Shown: positions 32,037 to 41,053, counted from the first letter of the stretch. The stretch is DNA of 42,718 nucleotides from Clostridia bacterium (GCA_017411805.1 JAFQPI010000057.1:1-42718), one strand, 5' to 3'. Numbers and translations are program-made. The notes: a model not told the origin generated them from the sequence alone.

Positions 32037-34259
32037 GTGAGCGAGCGAGTATTGCGAAATATTGATGAAGCGGCAAGAGCACTGACAGAAAAGCCGATGC
32101 TTGCAGCAGATGCCGAGAGGATACTGATAGCGCACGATCTTATGGATCTCGATGCGGATCTGCCGCAGCCCGTACGTTTTGCGCGGGCTCTCACCGCGAT
32201 CCTTGACCGCGTGAGTGTTCCGCTTGAGGAATACGATCTGATCGCGGGGCGGTCCGTTCAAAGACTGCTGAGCGATGAAGAAGAGGAAAAATTCCGCGAG
32301 ATATGCCGCGATAAGAGATCTCCCTACAAGAGCTGTATCTTCAGCTCGGGGCATTGCTCGTATGATTGGGAAATGGTCGTCGAATACGGAATCGCGGGAT
32401 TGATACGAAAAGCCCGTGCATCTCTCGATGAGAAGGATGACGAAGGCAGAAAGACCTTTCTGCGCTCGATAATCGAGGTCTACGAGGCGATAACCCGATA
32501 TATTCTGCGTTACTCGGATGCGGCAGAAAAGAGAGGGATGACGGAATTATCCTCGACTCTGAGGAAAGCCGCGCTTGAAAAGCCTTCTGATTTCAGAACG
32601 GCTCTGCAGCTTTGCTGGATCATAACGCTGATCGATTGCTCCTACGTCAGCCCGAATCCGACGCTGACCGTCGGCAGACTCGACAAGATCCTATATCCCT
32701 TCTACAAAGCCGATATCGAAAGCGGAAGGCTCACGCGCGACGCGGCGGCTGAGCTGATAACAGATTACTATTGCAAGCACAATCTCAATATGGGCCGCGG
32801 TGAGCATCAGATCGGCGACGAGACGAATTCCACGACCTTTGCACGGATATTCAATTTCGACGCGCCGCAGTATCTTCTGCTCGGCGGCACAGATATCGGC
32901 GGCAATTACACGGTAAATGAGCTGACCTACCTCTTTGCCGAGTGTATCCGTCCCGAATTCAAGAATCCCGTCGTAGTTTTCTATTATGCTCCGGGAATGG
33001 ACAAAGCGTATCCCGATCTCTGGCATACGCTGACGGGAAAAGCACTTAAGTCCTCCTCACTGATGTTCTATAACGACAAGAATATAAAAAGCACGTACCG
33101 CAATCTCGGATTACCCGAAGAGGCATTTGCGAATTATCATCATTTCGGCTGCAATTGGCCCTCTCCGGGATCGCACAGCTTCTGGATCAACGGCTCGCCC
33201 TCTTCGAAGCATTATGGAGCGTTTGATTCAAAGGAAGAGAAGGACGAGCTCCTTCATTCCTTCACCCGTATCCCGAATCAAGGATGGCAGGACGTGTTCA
33301 TAAAGATACTGCGCTCACTTTGCGATGACGGAGAGGCGACTATCGACACGGTTTACGAAAAATATTTCGCTTATATGGAGGACTTTATCTCGAACAAGAC
33401 GGATCGCGGTGTGCGCGAGCTTCGTATACGCCGCCGCAAGCCGTATGCGGTATGCTCCTTTACCGATTGCTTTACCGAGCGTCCGATCGAGCGCGGAGAG
33501 TGCTTCACAGCCTGCGCTGAGTATCTGTTTGCCATAATGAATTTCCAGATGTTCGGAACTGTCGCGGATTGCTTTACCGTTACCGATGCGCTCGTATTCC
33601 GCGATAAAGAGCTGACTCTCGGCGAGCTCCTTTCGGCGGTCGATGCAAATTTTGAGGGCCACCGGAAAACTCTTGCCCGATGCCGCAAAATCCCGAAATA
33701 CGGCAGTGACGATGCTTTTGCAAATGCACACGTTCGTCGTTTGGCAGAGGGAATGGCTCGGATCTCGCGGAAATATGCGGTAAAATATCTCGATTCGGAC
33801 GGATTCCTGGTTGTTCCCTGTATCCAAAGCGACACCTGGCATCTGAAATACGGAATTGCCTACGGCGCGACTCCCGACGGACGTCTCGCGGGAACGCCCT
33901 TTTCGCAGAATTCGCGCCCCGCTAACGGCTCTTGCACGAACGGAATGACCGCGATGTTCAATTCGATGTTGAATATCCCCTCGGACGGATTCCTTTCGGG
34001 CGCGCTGAATCTTGATATCGACCCGAAGCAATTCGAGGGCGAGTGCGGACACGCGCTCTTTGCGGCTCTGCTTGCGGTCTACCTGAACCGCGGGGGACTT
34101 CACGCGCAGGTAACGTCGGTCGGAATCGACGATCTTCTTGATGCGCAGGTAAATCCCGACCGGCATAAGGATCTCCGTGTGCGTATTACGGGCTACAGCG
34201 GCATTTTCGTGGACATTACGAAGCCGCTTCAGGACGATATTATCGAAAGAATGAAATAA
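32037..34259 (+). CDS. Glycyl radical enzyme, unassigned class
   Basis: A 740-residue pyruvate-formate-lyase-like enzyme. The start is GTG, after GGAGG. The C-terminal glycyl-radical motif is RITGYSGIF with the radical Gly719. The thiyl-radical Cys is Cys372 in HHFGCNWPSPG. Many eliminase members have GCVE here; the catalytic Glu position (374) is Trp, so it is unlikely to be a standard diol or choline lyase. It is shorter than the usual 780-850 residues. Downstream in the same transcript are an aldo-keto reductase and the activase, so the product may be an aldehyde or ketone that the reductase then reduces. Its substrate is not known. Confidence 0.88.
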   Translation: MSERVLRNIDEAARALTEKPMLAADAERILIAHDLMDLDADLPQPVRFARALTAILDRVSVPLEEYDLIAGRSVQRLLSDEEEEKFREICRDKRSPYKSCIFSSGHCSYDWEMVVEYGIAGLIRKARASLDEKDDEGRKTFLRSIIEVYEAITRYILRYSDAAEKRGMTELSSTLRKAALEKPSDFRTALQLCWIITLIDCSYVSPNPTLTVGRLDKILYPFYKADIESGRLTRDAAAELITDYYCKHNLNMGRGEHQIGDETNSTTFARIFNFDAPQYLLLGGTDIGGNYTVNELTYLFAECIRPEFKNPVVVFYYAPGMDKAYPDLWHTLTGKALKSSSLMFYNDKNIKSTYRNLGLPEEAFANYHHFGCNWPSPGSHSFWINGSPSSKHYGAFDSKEEKDELLHSFTRIPNQGWQDVFIKILRSLCDDGEATIDTVYEKYFAYMEDFISNKTDRGVRELRIRRRKPYAVCSFTDCFTERPIERGECFTACAEYLFAIMNFQMFGTVADCFTVTDALVFRDKELTLGELLSAVDANFEGHRKTLARCRKIPKYGSDDAFANAHVRRLAEGMARISRKYAVKYLDSDGFLVVPCIQSDTWHLKYGIAYGATPDGRLAGTPFSQNSRPANGSCTNGMTAMFNSMLNIPSDGFLSGALNLDIDPKQFEGECGHALFAALLAVYLNRGGLHAQVTSVGIDDLLDAQVNPDRHKDLRVRITGYSGIFVDITKPLQDDIIERMK

Positions 34260-34271
34260 TGAGGTGTACCT

Positions 34272-35207
34272 ATGAAGAATATTAAGTTGAACAACGGACT
34301 GTCGGTTTCCGAGATCTGTCTCGGCGCGATGATGTTCGGAACTACCGTGTCGAAGGAGGATGCTTACGCCATTCTCGATGCCTATCTCGGAATGGGCGGC
34401 AATTTTATTGACACGTCGAATAACTATGCCCATTGGGCGGGAACGGGCGACGAAAGCGAAACTCTGCTTGGCGAGTGGCTGCGCGACCGCGGATGCCGCG
34501 AGAGGGTCGTGATCGCAACAAAGGTCGGCTTTGACCGCCATGGCTCGGGTGCGGGTCTGAAGCGCGAGCAGATCGAGTATTGGTGCGAGGAGAGCCTTCG
34601 CAAGCTCGGCACTGACTATATCGACCTTTATTACGCCCATACCGACGATCCCGATACTCCGATGGAGGAGACGCTTGAGGCGTTCGATTTGCTGATAAAG
34701 AAGGGCAAGGTGCGCGTTCTCGGCGGAAGCAATTACGACACCTGGCGTTTTGCCGAATTCAATCAGCTTTCAAAGGATAATGCTTGCGCGCCCTATAGTG
34801 TTATGCAGCAGAGATTCTCCTATCTCCATTGCCGTCACGATATGAAGCCGAACTATATTTTCAACGAAAACGTCGGCAGAGAGCGTTTGCGCTATCTTGA
34901 AAACAAGGATATTCCGCTTGTGGCGTACTCAAGTCTGATCCGCGGCGCATACGAGGATATCTCCCGCCTGCCCGAAAATTACGTCGGAGGCGCACGCTTT
35001 GAGGTTCTTGCAAATATGGCCAAGGAAAAGGGAGTCACAAACAGCGCGCTTGCAGTCGCCTGGATGTGCAATCTCCACCGAATGAAAGGGTTCCCGAGAG
35101 TGATACCGCTGTTTTCATCCTCGAATCTCGATCATTTCAAAGCCAACTGCGCGGGTGCCGAGCTTGTCCTTAGCGACGAGGAAATGGCGATCCTTACAAA
35201 CGCATGA
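34272..35207 (+). CDS. Aldo-keto reductase
   Basis: A 311-residue NADPH-type reductase with the family tetrad visible: Asp47 and Tyr52 (in FIDTSNNYAH), Lys84 (IATKVG) and His123 (YYAHTDD). The segment between the second and third strands is normal, and the C-terminus PRVIPLFSSSNLDHFK forms the cofactor loop. It lies 12 nt after the glycyl radical enzyme (RBS GAGGTG) and overlaps the activase by 4 nt (ATGA). The context suggests it reduces the carbonyl made by the radical enzyme. Confidence 0.9.
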   Translation: MKNIKLNNGLSVSEICLGAMMFGTTVSKEDAYAILDAYLGMGGNFIDTSNNYAHWAGTGDESETLLGEWLRDRGCRERVVIATKVGFDRHGSGAGLKREQIEYWCEESLRKLGTDYIDLYYAHTDDPDTPMEETLEAFDLLIKKGKVRVLGGSNYDTWRFAEFNQLSKDNACAPYSVMQQRFSYLHCRHDMKPNYIFNENVGRERLRYLENKDIPLVAYSSLIRGAYEDISRLPENYVGGARFEVLANMAKEKGVTNSALAVAWMCNLHRMKGFPRVIPLFSSSNLDHFKANCAGAELVLSDEEMAILTNA

Positions 35208-35965
35208 TACCCTATGTTTTTGATATAAAGCGCGCCTCGACCGTGGACGGTCCGGGTGTTCGGACGGCGGTGTTTTTCAAGGGCTGTAACCTTGATTGCA
35301 AATGGTGCCACAACCCCGAGAGCAAGTCGCCGGGGCCCGAGCTCGCGCTTATGACCGAAAAATGCATCGGTTGCGGAGTGTGCAAAGAGGTATGCATAAA
35401 AACCGATTCCTGTGTTCTTTGCGGAGAATGTGCGGAAAATTGCCCTGCTGATGCAAGAAAGCTTTACGGGCGTAAATACGCCGCGGACGAGCTTTACAAG
35501 ATCATTTCAGCAGATATCGACTACTACAGCGCGACGGGCGGCGGAGTGACTTTTTCGGGCGGGGAGTGTATGCTTTATCCCGATTTTCTTGCAGAAATTG
35601 CCGAAAAATGCGCCGCGGGCGGTATTTCCGTTGCTATAGACACGGCGGGAAGTCTGCCTTGGAGTAACTTTGAGAAGGTATTGCCCTATGCTTCGTTATT
35701 TCTATACGACGTCAAAGCTCTCGATCCCGAACTGCACAGAAAGGGCACGGGTGCGGACAATTCGCTGATACTTGAGAATCTTGAAAAGCTTATCGGACTC
35801 GGCAAGTATATCATCATCCGCACGCCCGTCATACCCGGTTACAACGACGGCGACGAGCTTGAAAGGATCAAAAAATATTGTACCGACCGAGGACTCAAGC
35901 ACGAGCTGTTGCCCTACCACGCGATCGGAGAAAGTAAAAAAGCCGCGCTGAAGGCGGCGAAATAA
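35204..35965 (+). CDS. Glycyl radical enzyme activating protein
   Basis: A 253-residue radical-SAM activase that makes the glycyl radical on its partner. The SAM-cluster motif is Cys28-x3-Cys32-x2-Cys35 (GCNLDCKWC). Two ferredoxin-like clusters follow at Cys54/57/60/64 and Cys70/73/76/80, typical of the activases for non-PFL glycyl radical enzymes. Then GGGVTFSGGE lies in the SAM-binding region. It is the third gene of the operon and is almost certainly dedicated to the enzyme at 32037-34259. It ends 6 nt before the terminator stem. Confidence 0.92.
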   Translation: MIPYVFDIKRASTVDGPGVRTAVFFKGCNLDCKWCHNPESKSPGPELALMTEKCIGCGVCKEVCIKTDSCVLCGECAENCPADARKLYGRKYAADELYKIISADIDYYSATGGGVTFSGGECMLYPDFLAEIAEKCAAGGISVAIDTAGSLPWSNFEKVLPYASLFLYDVKALDPELHRKGTGADNSLILENLEKLIGLGKYIIIRTPVIPGYNDGDELERIKKYCTDRGLKHELLPYHAIGESKKAALKAAK

Positions 35966-35970
35966 TAGAA

Positions 35971-35994
35971 AAGGGAAGACGAAAGTCTTCCCTT
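35971..35994. terminator. Bidirectional terminator
   Basis: AAGGGAAGAC (35971-35980) pairs with GTCTTCCCTT (35985-35994) around GAAA. It ends the glycyl radical operon and the convergent gene at 35997. Confidence 0.85.
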
Positions 35995-35996
35995 AA

Positions 35997-37418
35997 TTAT
36001 TTGACATATTCTATCCGGTACTCAACCAATTTCATTGTATTGTCTTTCGCATTATATAAAATATTGATGAATACGTAAGTTCCGCTTTCGGACGGGAGCT
36101 TGTTGAATTCTCCGGTATCTTTGTTGAAAATGATATAGTAATCACTTGCAATAACATCGCAGTAATAGGATGAAACCCCAACCAGATCGTTCGGTATTTC
36201 GGTTATCCATTTTGCATTGTTCGGGAGATCTTTTTCAAATTCTTCCGCAACTGTATTATCAAAATAAATATCGCTGGTGTAGAAAACATAACCGCGAGGC
36301 ATGGATTGGTTTCCGGTTGTCTTGTCCATCGTATTGATGCGCGAATGTTCCGGTATGTCGATTCCAAGCAATTGCTCAGCGTTTATGATCGGCTCGTCGC
36401 TGTGAGAATACAGATCGGCAAAAATGAAAGTAAATGAGCCGTAAATGCAAAGTAATACCACCATAATGACGCCCACGATCACATTTGGCTTATATTTATA
36501 CCCTTTTTTCTTTAGGTAAAAGCCGAAAACTATGGATGCGATGGGGATGGGCAGGAACAAAATGAATACCCACATATTCTCCGTCATTGCTTGGTTGAAT
36601 GCGGATAGTATTCCCACTCCAAGAAGTCCACCCCAAATCGTGACGATTGAAAGGATCAACAGAATAGCCGAGACAACTTTTAAGCGGTCGGTTGGCTTTT
36701 TAGCATCATTATTTTCGTATTTGCGTTCGCCAAGTGAAAAGAAAACTGAATTATCGATTAGTTTTTCCTTTTTGATGATAAAGATCTGATCGGAAATATT
36801 CAGAATTATATGATTTTTTATGGATTCAACTTTTTTGATATCGTCGAAATAAACTTTCTGAGTTCTTGTGGTTTCTTCATTTCGGATAATACTCAGCATA
36901 AAGTGCTGATCGTATATCGAGTATGAATAAGTATTTTTTGAAAATATGTTTTCGGTCGGCAGCCAAGCTTTTTTGTAAGCACGATATCCTGTTATCTGTG
37001 TAATGATGCTGATCATTAAATATCCGAGGAGAAAACCGATCAGCAAATCGGGGGCTTCAGTCGCAACAAGAAAAATAAACAAGACGGCACAAGCCAAAGT
37101 TGACCTTATTGCCCGTTTTATAAACGGCGTGCGCAGTTGCTTGAAAACTTCCAAAAGATCATATTTTGTATACTGAAACGTATAAGCTTCCCGAGGCTCT
37201 TTTTTGCTTTCTTCGACGGGCTCTGCGTCACTCAATATATCGTCAACGGATACACAGAATAATTCTTTAAGCAGTAACAAATTATCAATGGTTGGAAGTG
37301 TCTTATCCATTTCCCAAAGACTTATTGTCTGACGGCTGACGAGGATTTTTTGACCGAGTTCCTCTTGCGAGAGCCCGATCTTTTTTCTGTAATACTGTAT
37401 TTTTTCACCAACTGTCAT
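35997..37418 (-). CDS. Membrane-anchored XRE regulator
   Basis: A 473-residue protein. Residues about 6-62 are a Cro/CI helix-turn-helix (YYRKKIGLSQEELGQKILVS, then RQTISLWEMDKTLPT). Two pairs of membrane spans follow (about 105-150 and 245-300, with 320-345). A YcxB-like strand region (residues about 170-215; QHFMLSIIRNEETTRTQKVYF in part) lies between. The C-terminal ~130 residues look extracytoplasmic (IDIPEHSRINTMDKTTG). It could sense an outside signal and regulate DNA near it, but no target is known. RBS AAGGAGGAC precedes the ATG. Confidence 0.75.
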   Translation of the reverse strand: MTVGEKIQYYRKKIGLSQEELGQKILVSRQTISLWEMDKTLPTIDNLLLLKELFCVSVDDILSDAEPVEESKKEPREAYTFQYTKYDLLEVFKQLRTPFIKRAIRSTLACAVLFIFLVATEAPDLLIGFLLGYLMISIITQITGYRAYKKAWLPTENIFSKNTYSYSIYDQHFMLSIIRNEETTRTQKVYFDDIKKVESIKNHIILNISDQIFIIKKEKLIDNSVFFSLGERKYENNDAKKPTDRLKVVSAILLILSIVTIWGGLLGVGILSAFNQAMTENMWVFILFLPIPIASIVFGFYLKKKGYKYKPNVIVGVIMVVLLCIYGSFTFIFADLYSHSDEPIINAEQLLGIDIPEHSRINTMDKTTGNQSMPRGYVFYTSDIYFDNTVAEEFEKDLPNNAKWITEIPNDLVGVSSYYCDVIASDYYIIFNKDTGEFNKLPSESGTYVFINILYNAKDNTMKLVEYRIEYVK

Positions 37419-37444
37419 AAATAGTCCTCCTTCCTTGTGCGATC

Positions 37445-37473
37445 ATTATATCACAAAGCGGGAAATTTGTAAA
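37445..37473 (-). promoter_or_regulatory. Promoter of membrane-anchored XRE regulator
   Basis: -35 TTTACA (37468-37473), 17-bp spacer ending TGA, -10 TATAAT (37445-37450), minus strand. A perfect palindrome with TTGACA in both arms, GCTTGACAGTGTCAAGC, is just upstream (37483-37499) and could be a site for the regulator itself. Confidence 0.7.
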
Positions 37474-37518
37474 GAATAATGTGCTTGACAGTGTCAAGCG
37501 GTGCTTGCGGAGGATAAA

Positions 37519-38589
37519 TTAATACCTTCCAAGCTCGTGGGCGAGTCTTGCGATCTCCGTCATATTTTCAAAGGAGACCGAATTGGGGATCGAGTGGTCT
37601 GATGCGAAAATATAGCCGCCGCCTTCCTTCATTACGGGAATGATGCGCTCCATTTCCGCTTTTACAAGATCAATGTTATCCCAAAGCTGTGCGTTGATGC
37701 CGCCGTGGAATGCGAGTCGGTCGCCGTAAAGATTCTTCAGCTTGAAGGGATCCATTCCCGCCTTGACCTCGAGGGGATTGAGCATCTCGACTCCGGTTTC
37801 GAGCACATCGGGTAGCAGGGGCTCTATATAACCGCAGGAATGCATCTCGGTGACCATTCCGCGCTCGTGTGCCCAATCGACAGCCTTTTTGTGGTAGGGC
37901 TTGAGCAGATTGCGGTAGGTGGCGGGAGAGAAGAAGGGCGAGCCCTTATATCCCATATCGTCATACCAGAAGATGCCGTCGAATTCGTATCCCGCGTCGA
38001 GTATGCGTTGGCAAAGAGCGAGAGAGGTGTTGAGATAGGTATCAAAAATGTCGGTCACCCAATCGGGGTCTTCGAACATTGAAATGAGCATATTTTCCGT
38101 GCCTGTCAGACGTGTGTGAGCAACGTCAAAGCCGAACCAGATAACAAGCTGCGTAAAGCGTCCTTCGGCTTTCCACTTCGGATAATTCTCCTCGAGATAT
38201 TTCCACGGGATCCTGTCCTCGAAATCGGTATACATAGCCGCTTTGGCTTCTTCCCATTTCTCGGGCGTGTCATAATAGAATTCCAAAACCTCGGGAGTCG
38301 AATCGAGAATATTGAACACCTTTTGAGTGCCGCCCCACTTCGTAGTTTCTATCCTGTAACGTTCATTTTCCTCGATGATCTTTCTTTCAAATCTCGGGGA
38401 ATTATCGGGACAGACGCGAATAACACGGTCAAAACCGAAATAATCCTCCCAGGAGACGTTTTTTGGCATACCTTCGTTATACCATCTGTTGATGGTTCCT
38501 CGCCACGCGCTGTCGATCATCGGAATACGGTCGATCTCCTGTCGGCGGTAGGTGCGGAGTATTCTTTCTCTTTCAGTAAGCTGTATCAT
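37519..38589 (-). CDS. Uroporphyrinogen decarboxylase-family protein (methyltransferase-like)
   Basis: A 356-residue URO-D-superfamily protein. The ATG at 38589 is chosen because AAGGA lies 7 nt upstream, overlapping the GH32 stop; a longer frame lacks this. It has HSCGYI, where His and Cys are the zinc-site type of corrinoid methyltransferases (MtaA-like), and the barrel strands GIFWYDDMGYKG and LAFHGGINAQ. It is unlikely to be the haem-pathway decarboxylase, which lacks such Cys. Members in gut anaerobes are often linked to sugar clusters and their reaction is unknown. It is the last gene of the operon with GH32 and the beta-helix protein. Confidence 0.8.
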   Translation of the reverse strand: MIQLTERERILRTYRRQEIDRIPMIDSAWRGTINRWYNEGMPKNVSWEDYFGFDRVIRVCPDNSPRFERKIIEENERYRIETTKWGGTQKVFNILDSTPEVLEFYYDTPEKWEEAKAAMYTDFEDRIPWKYLEENYPKWKAEGRFTQLVIWFGFDVAHTRLTGTENMLISMFEDPDWVTDIFDTYLNTSLALCQRILDAGYEFDGIFWYDDMGYKGSPFFSPATYRNLLKPYHKKAVDWAHERGMVTEMHSCGYIEPLLPDVLETGVEMLNPLEVKAGMDPFKLKNLYGDRLAFHGGINAQLWDNIDLVKAEMERIIPVMKEGGGYIFASDHSIPNSVSFENMTEIARLAHELGRY

Positions 38590-38599
38590 ATTTTTTTCC

Positions 38600-39733
38600 T
38601 TAAAGCAAAGCGGTATAGACATCTTCGCCGCCGTTGACGAAGACTTCGACGATATATCCGTCGCGGAGAATCTTGAGGTCGTCTATCTTGCCTTCATAAA
38701 TTACGGGATCGCGTCCCGCGCGCTCGATGATGAAACCCTTTTCGGTGCGCTTTACCGAAGGGTCTTCGTCCTTGAGCAGATATTGCAGTTCCTTTATCGG
38801 ATAGGCGGTGATCTTGCCGCCATCAAGTCTGATCTCGCGCGGTATCGACATACATCCGACGTCACTCTCGGCATATCCTCGGTATTTCCAGCCGGGAATC
38901 CATGAGATTAGCAGGTTTCTGCCGAGATGATCGGTGAAGATCTGACCCGCGTACTGATCGGGGCCTTTATCGACCTCGGCGGTGTGCTCGACCGTGAATC
39001 TGTCATTTTCAAATTTTCCGTACATCACGGAAAAATAATGGATCTTGTCAAGCGGACAGACCGATGCCGCGAGGAGAAATCTGTCTCCCGACGCCATAAA
39101 GGACGGGCATTCGGCATATTTGCAGTTTGCCCATTCCGACATAATGCCGACGTAATCCCAAGCGAGAAGATCGTCGCTTCGGTAGAGAAGGAGACGCCCC
39201 GTCTTCGTTTCGGGATTGCCCGAAGCCATAACGCAGTAATATAGTCCATCGATCACGCATACCGCAGGATCGCGGAAATCAGGGCCTCCGTCCGCGGGAA
39301 AATGATCGATTACGGGATTACTCGCGTATTTTTCAAAATATATTCCGTCCGTGGAATAAGCCACGCTGACGGTCTGGATCTTTTTCTTCGTGTCCTCGGG
39401 TGTGCGGATCGAGGCGTAAAAGAGGTAGAGCATGCCGTCCTTTACGATCGCTGTACCCGACCAGCATCCGCCCGCGTCGTAATCCTTATCGGGCGCGAGC
39501 GCGATCGGAAGCTCTTCCCAATTCAGAAAATCCTTCGTGCGCGCGTGGCCCCAATGCATCGGCTGCTGCCAGGGGATCTCGAAATCGGGAGCGTGCTGAT
39601 AGAAAACATGATAATATCCTTCAAAGTAAACGAGACCGTTGGGGTCGTTTACCCAGCCCTTTTCGGGGTGATAATGATATTTTAGCTTACTTCTCGAATA
39701 TTCTGTTGAATAATCTGCTGACGCCTTTTCCAT
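38600..39733 (-). CDS. GH32 beta-fructosidase-like, short C-terminal domain
   Basis: A 377-residue enzyme that hydrolyses fructosides (sucrose, levan or inulin-type). The ATG at 39733 has RBS GGAGGT 7 nt upstream. The three acids are clear: Asp30 (WVNDPNG nucleophile), Asp155 (FRDP), and Glu208 (YAECPSF, acid/base). The five-bladed propeller is complete, but the C-terminal sandwich, usually ~130-150 residues, is only ~60 here (it ends FVNGGEDVYTALL), so the fold may be pared down. There is no signal peptide, so it acts inside the cell. It is flanked by the beta-helix protein and the URO-D protein. Confidence 0.88.
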   Translation of the reverse strand: MEKASADYSTEYSRSKLKYHYHPEKGWVNDPNGLVYFEGYYHVFYQHAPDFEIPWQQPMHWGHARTKDFLNWEELPIALAPDKDYDAGGCWSGTAIVKDGMLYLFYASIRTPEDTKKKIQTVSVAYSTDGIYFEKYASNPVIDHFPADGGPDFRDPAVCVIDGLYYCVMASGNPETKTGRLLLYRSDDLLAWDYVGIMSEWANCKYAECPSFMASGDRFLLAASVCPLDKIHYFSVMYGKFENDRFTVEHTAEVDKGPDQYAGQIFTDHLGRNLLISWIPGWKYRGYAESDVGCMSIPREIRLDGGKITAYPIKELQYLLKDEDPSVKRTEKGFIIERAGRDPVIYEGKIDDLKILRDGYIVEVFVNGGEDVYTALL

Positions 39734-39750
39734 AGTAAAGACCTCCGCGG

Positions 39751-40857
39751 TCAAAGGTTATTGTCGGGTTTGAATTTTGATATGACGAATCTTTCACCGC
39801 ATACGGCGGGGAATTCCTTCTTGCCCCAGGGCTTATGCCAACAAAGGCTTCCGCGCAGGCGGCTGTCGGGATCATATACTCCGTATTCGAGCTGAGATAT
39901 TTCCGGCTTCAGCCCGGTGCCGCATTCAAAATTCAGACTTTGGATAATTACGTTGCAGGGACCTTTGGCGTGTCCGAAGAGCATATCGGGCGCGGTGGTG
40001 ACTATGCGACGGTTGTGCTGTGCCACTATGTGATTGATGACTGAGAGGTGGGAGCAATCGTGGAATGCGATACCGTTTTCACAGTTGTGAATATATAGAT
40101 AATCGGCTACCACGTGTTCGCCGAGTACAAAGCCGTACTTGAAGCCCTGAACGGCGACGTTGCGGAGAACGTTATTGTCATTTTGATCTCCCGAGGTCAT
40201 AAGTCCTACCGTGTGGCAGGGATTTTCCTGCAATTCCTTTTCCTTGAGCGTATCTCCGACGTTTTCGTTGAGACAGAATTGGCAATCGCTGATCCATACG
40301 CGGGAAATATTCTGCAGGTTTGCGGCACTTTGAGTGGGGTACATCTTGTCCGTGTTCATTTTGACGCGGAATTCAAGATTCGCCATCGAAAACTGCGAGA
40401 GGCTGAAACGTCCCTTGCAGCTGTCGCCCTCGGGCGCGGATATGATCGACCACGGACGCTCCTCGGGATCGTGGATTTCGGGAGCTTCCCAATCGGAAAA
40501 CAGACGGGTGTTGTTTATCGATTGACTTCCGAAGGTCGTGGGAGTGAAATTATGCTCTGTTGCGCTGAGCGGACGAACCTGATAGGAATACAGCATCTTG
40601 CAGGGCATTTCTCCCTCAAGGAAAATATTAGCGTCGTTTTCGGGAGGGATGACAAGCTGTGCGCGGACCTTGCGTCCATTGTATTCCTCAATACCGGGAG
40701 ACGCCAGACGGTAGCCGCCCTTGGTGTAAGGGAAGAGAATACGCCCGCCTCCTCTTTCAGATACGTAGTTGATGGCAGATTGGATCGCCGCGGTGTCGTC
40801 AGTAATACCGTCGCCCTTCGCTCCGAAATCAAATACGTTTATGCCGAAATTGCTCAT
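39751..40857 (-). CDS. Right-handed beta-helix protein, pectate-lyase-3 type
   Basis: A 368-residue protein. The ATG at 40857 begins MSNFGINVFDFGAKGDGITDD, given here only in part as FDFGAKGDGITDDTAAIQ, the classic first rung of pectate-lyase-3/GH28-like beta-helices. Later rungs include VWISDCQFCLN, NVLRNVAVQGFKYGFVLG and YLYIHNCENGIAFHDC. There is no signal peptide. The active Asp pairs of GH28 were not clearly identified, so the exact activity (lyase, hydrolase or epimerase-like) is open. It is the first gene of the operon with GH32 and URO-D. Its RBS is AGAAAGGCGGTG. Confidence 0.75.
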   Translation of the reverse strand: MSNFGINVFDFGAKGDGITDDTAAIQSAINYVSERGGGRILFPYTKGGYRLASPGIEEYNGRKVRAQLVIPPENDANIFLEGEMPCKMLYSYQVRPLSATEHNFTPTTFGSQSINNTRLFSDWEAPEIHDPEERPWSIISAPEGDSCKGRFSLSQFSMANLEFRVKMNTDKMYPTQSAANLQNISRVWISDCQFCLNENVGDTLKEKELQENPCHTVGLMTSGDQNDNNVLRNVAVQGFKYGFVLGEHVVADYLYIHNCENGIAFHDCSHLSVINHIVAQHNRRIVTTAPDMLFGHAKGPCNVIIQSLNFECGTGLKPEISQLEYGVYDPDSRLRGSLCWHKPWGKKEFPAVCGERFVISKFKPDNNL

Positions 40858-40882
40858 TGTGAACACCGCCTTTCTTGGGTTT

Positions 40883-40911
40883 ATTATATCATACTTTGGG
40901 GCGGATTGCAA
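40883..40911 (-). promoter_or_regulatory. Promoter of the beta-helix-GH32-URO-D operon
   Basis: -35 TTGCAA (40906-40911), 17-bp spacer ending TGA, -10 TATAAT (40883-40888), minus strand. Its sequence is nearly that of the promoter at 41554-41582. Confidence 0.75.
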
Positions 40912-40923
40912 GATGCTTTGGAA

Positions 40924-40987
40924 AATGAAATCGCGCAGCGATTTCATCCATGAAGTGGATTTCACCCGCCGAAGGTGGATTTAGCTG
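40924..40987 (-). repeat. Foldback repeat, short copy
   Basis: ATGAAATCGC (40925-40934) pairs with 40938-40947 (10-bp stem, 3-nt loop). The tail TTTCACCCGCCGAAGGTGGA and TTTAGCTGAAAAAA is shared with the long copy at 41597-41757. Confidence 0.75.
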
Positions 40988-41024
40988 AAAAAAAGCACCT
41001 CTGCGTTGCAGATGTGCTTTTTTT
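40988..41024 (-). terminator. Terminator of the lipoprotein gene at 41054
   Basis: AAAAAAAGCAC with TCTGC, then GCAGA with GTGCTTTTTTT, one bulge; leftward RNA ends in a T-run. Confidence 0.85.
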
Positions 41025-41053
41025 CTGGTGCGTGTTGACAAAAAAGATGCCAC

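Noticed and set aside
33315-34640. 441-codon antisense frame across the glycyl radical and AKR genes
   Set aside because: It crosses two real genes and has no family motif.
37519-38589. Haem biosynthesis uroporphyrinogen decarboxylase (hemE)
   Set aside because: The HSCGY motif, the sugar-operon context and the absence of other haem genes point to the methyltransferase-like branch.
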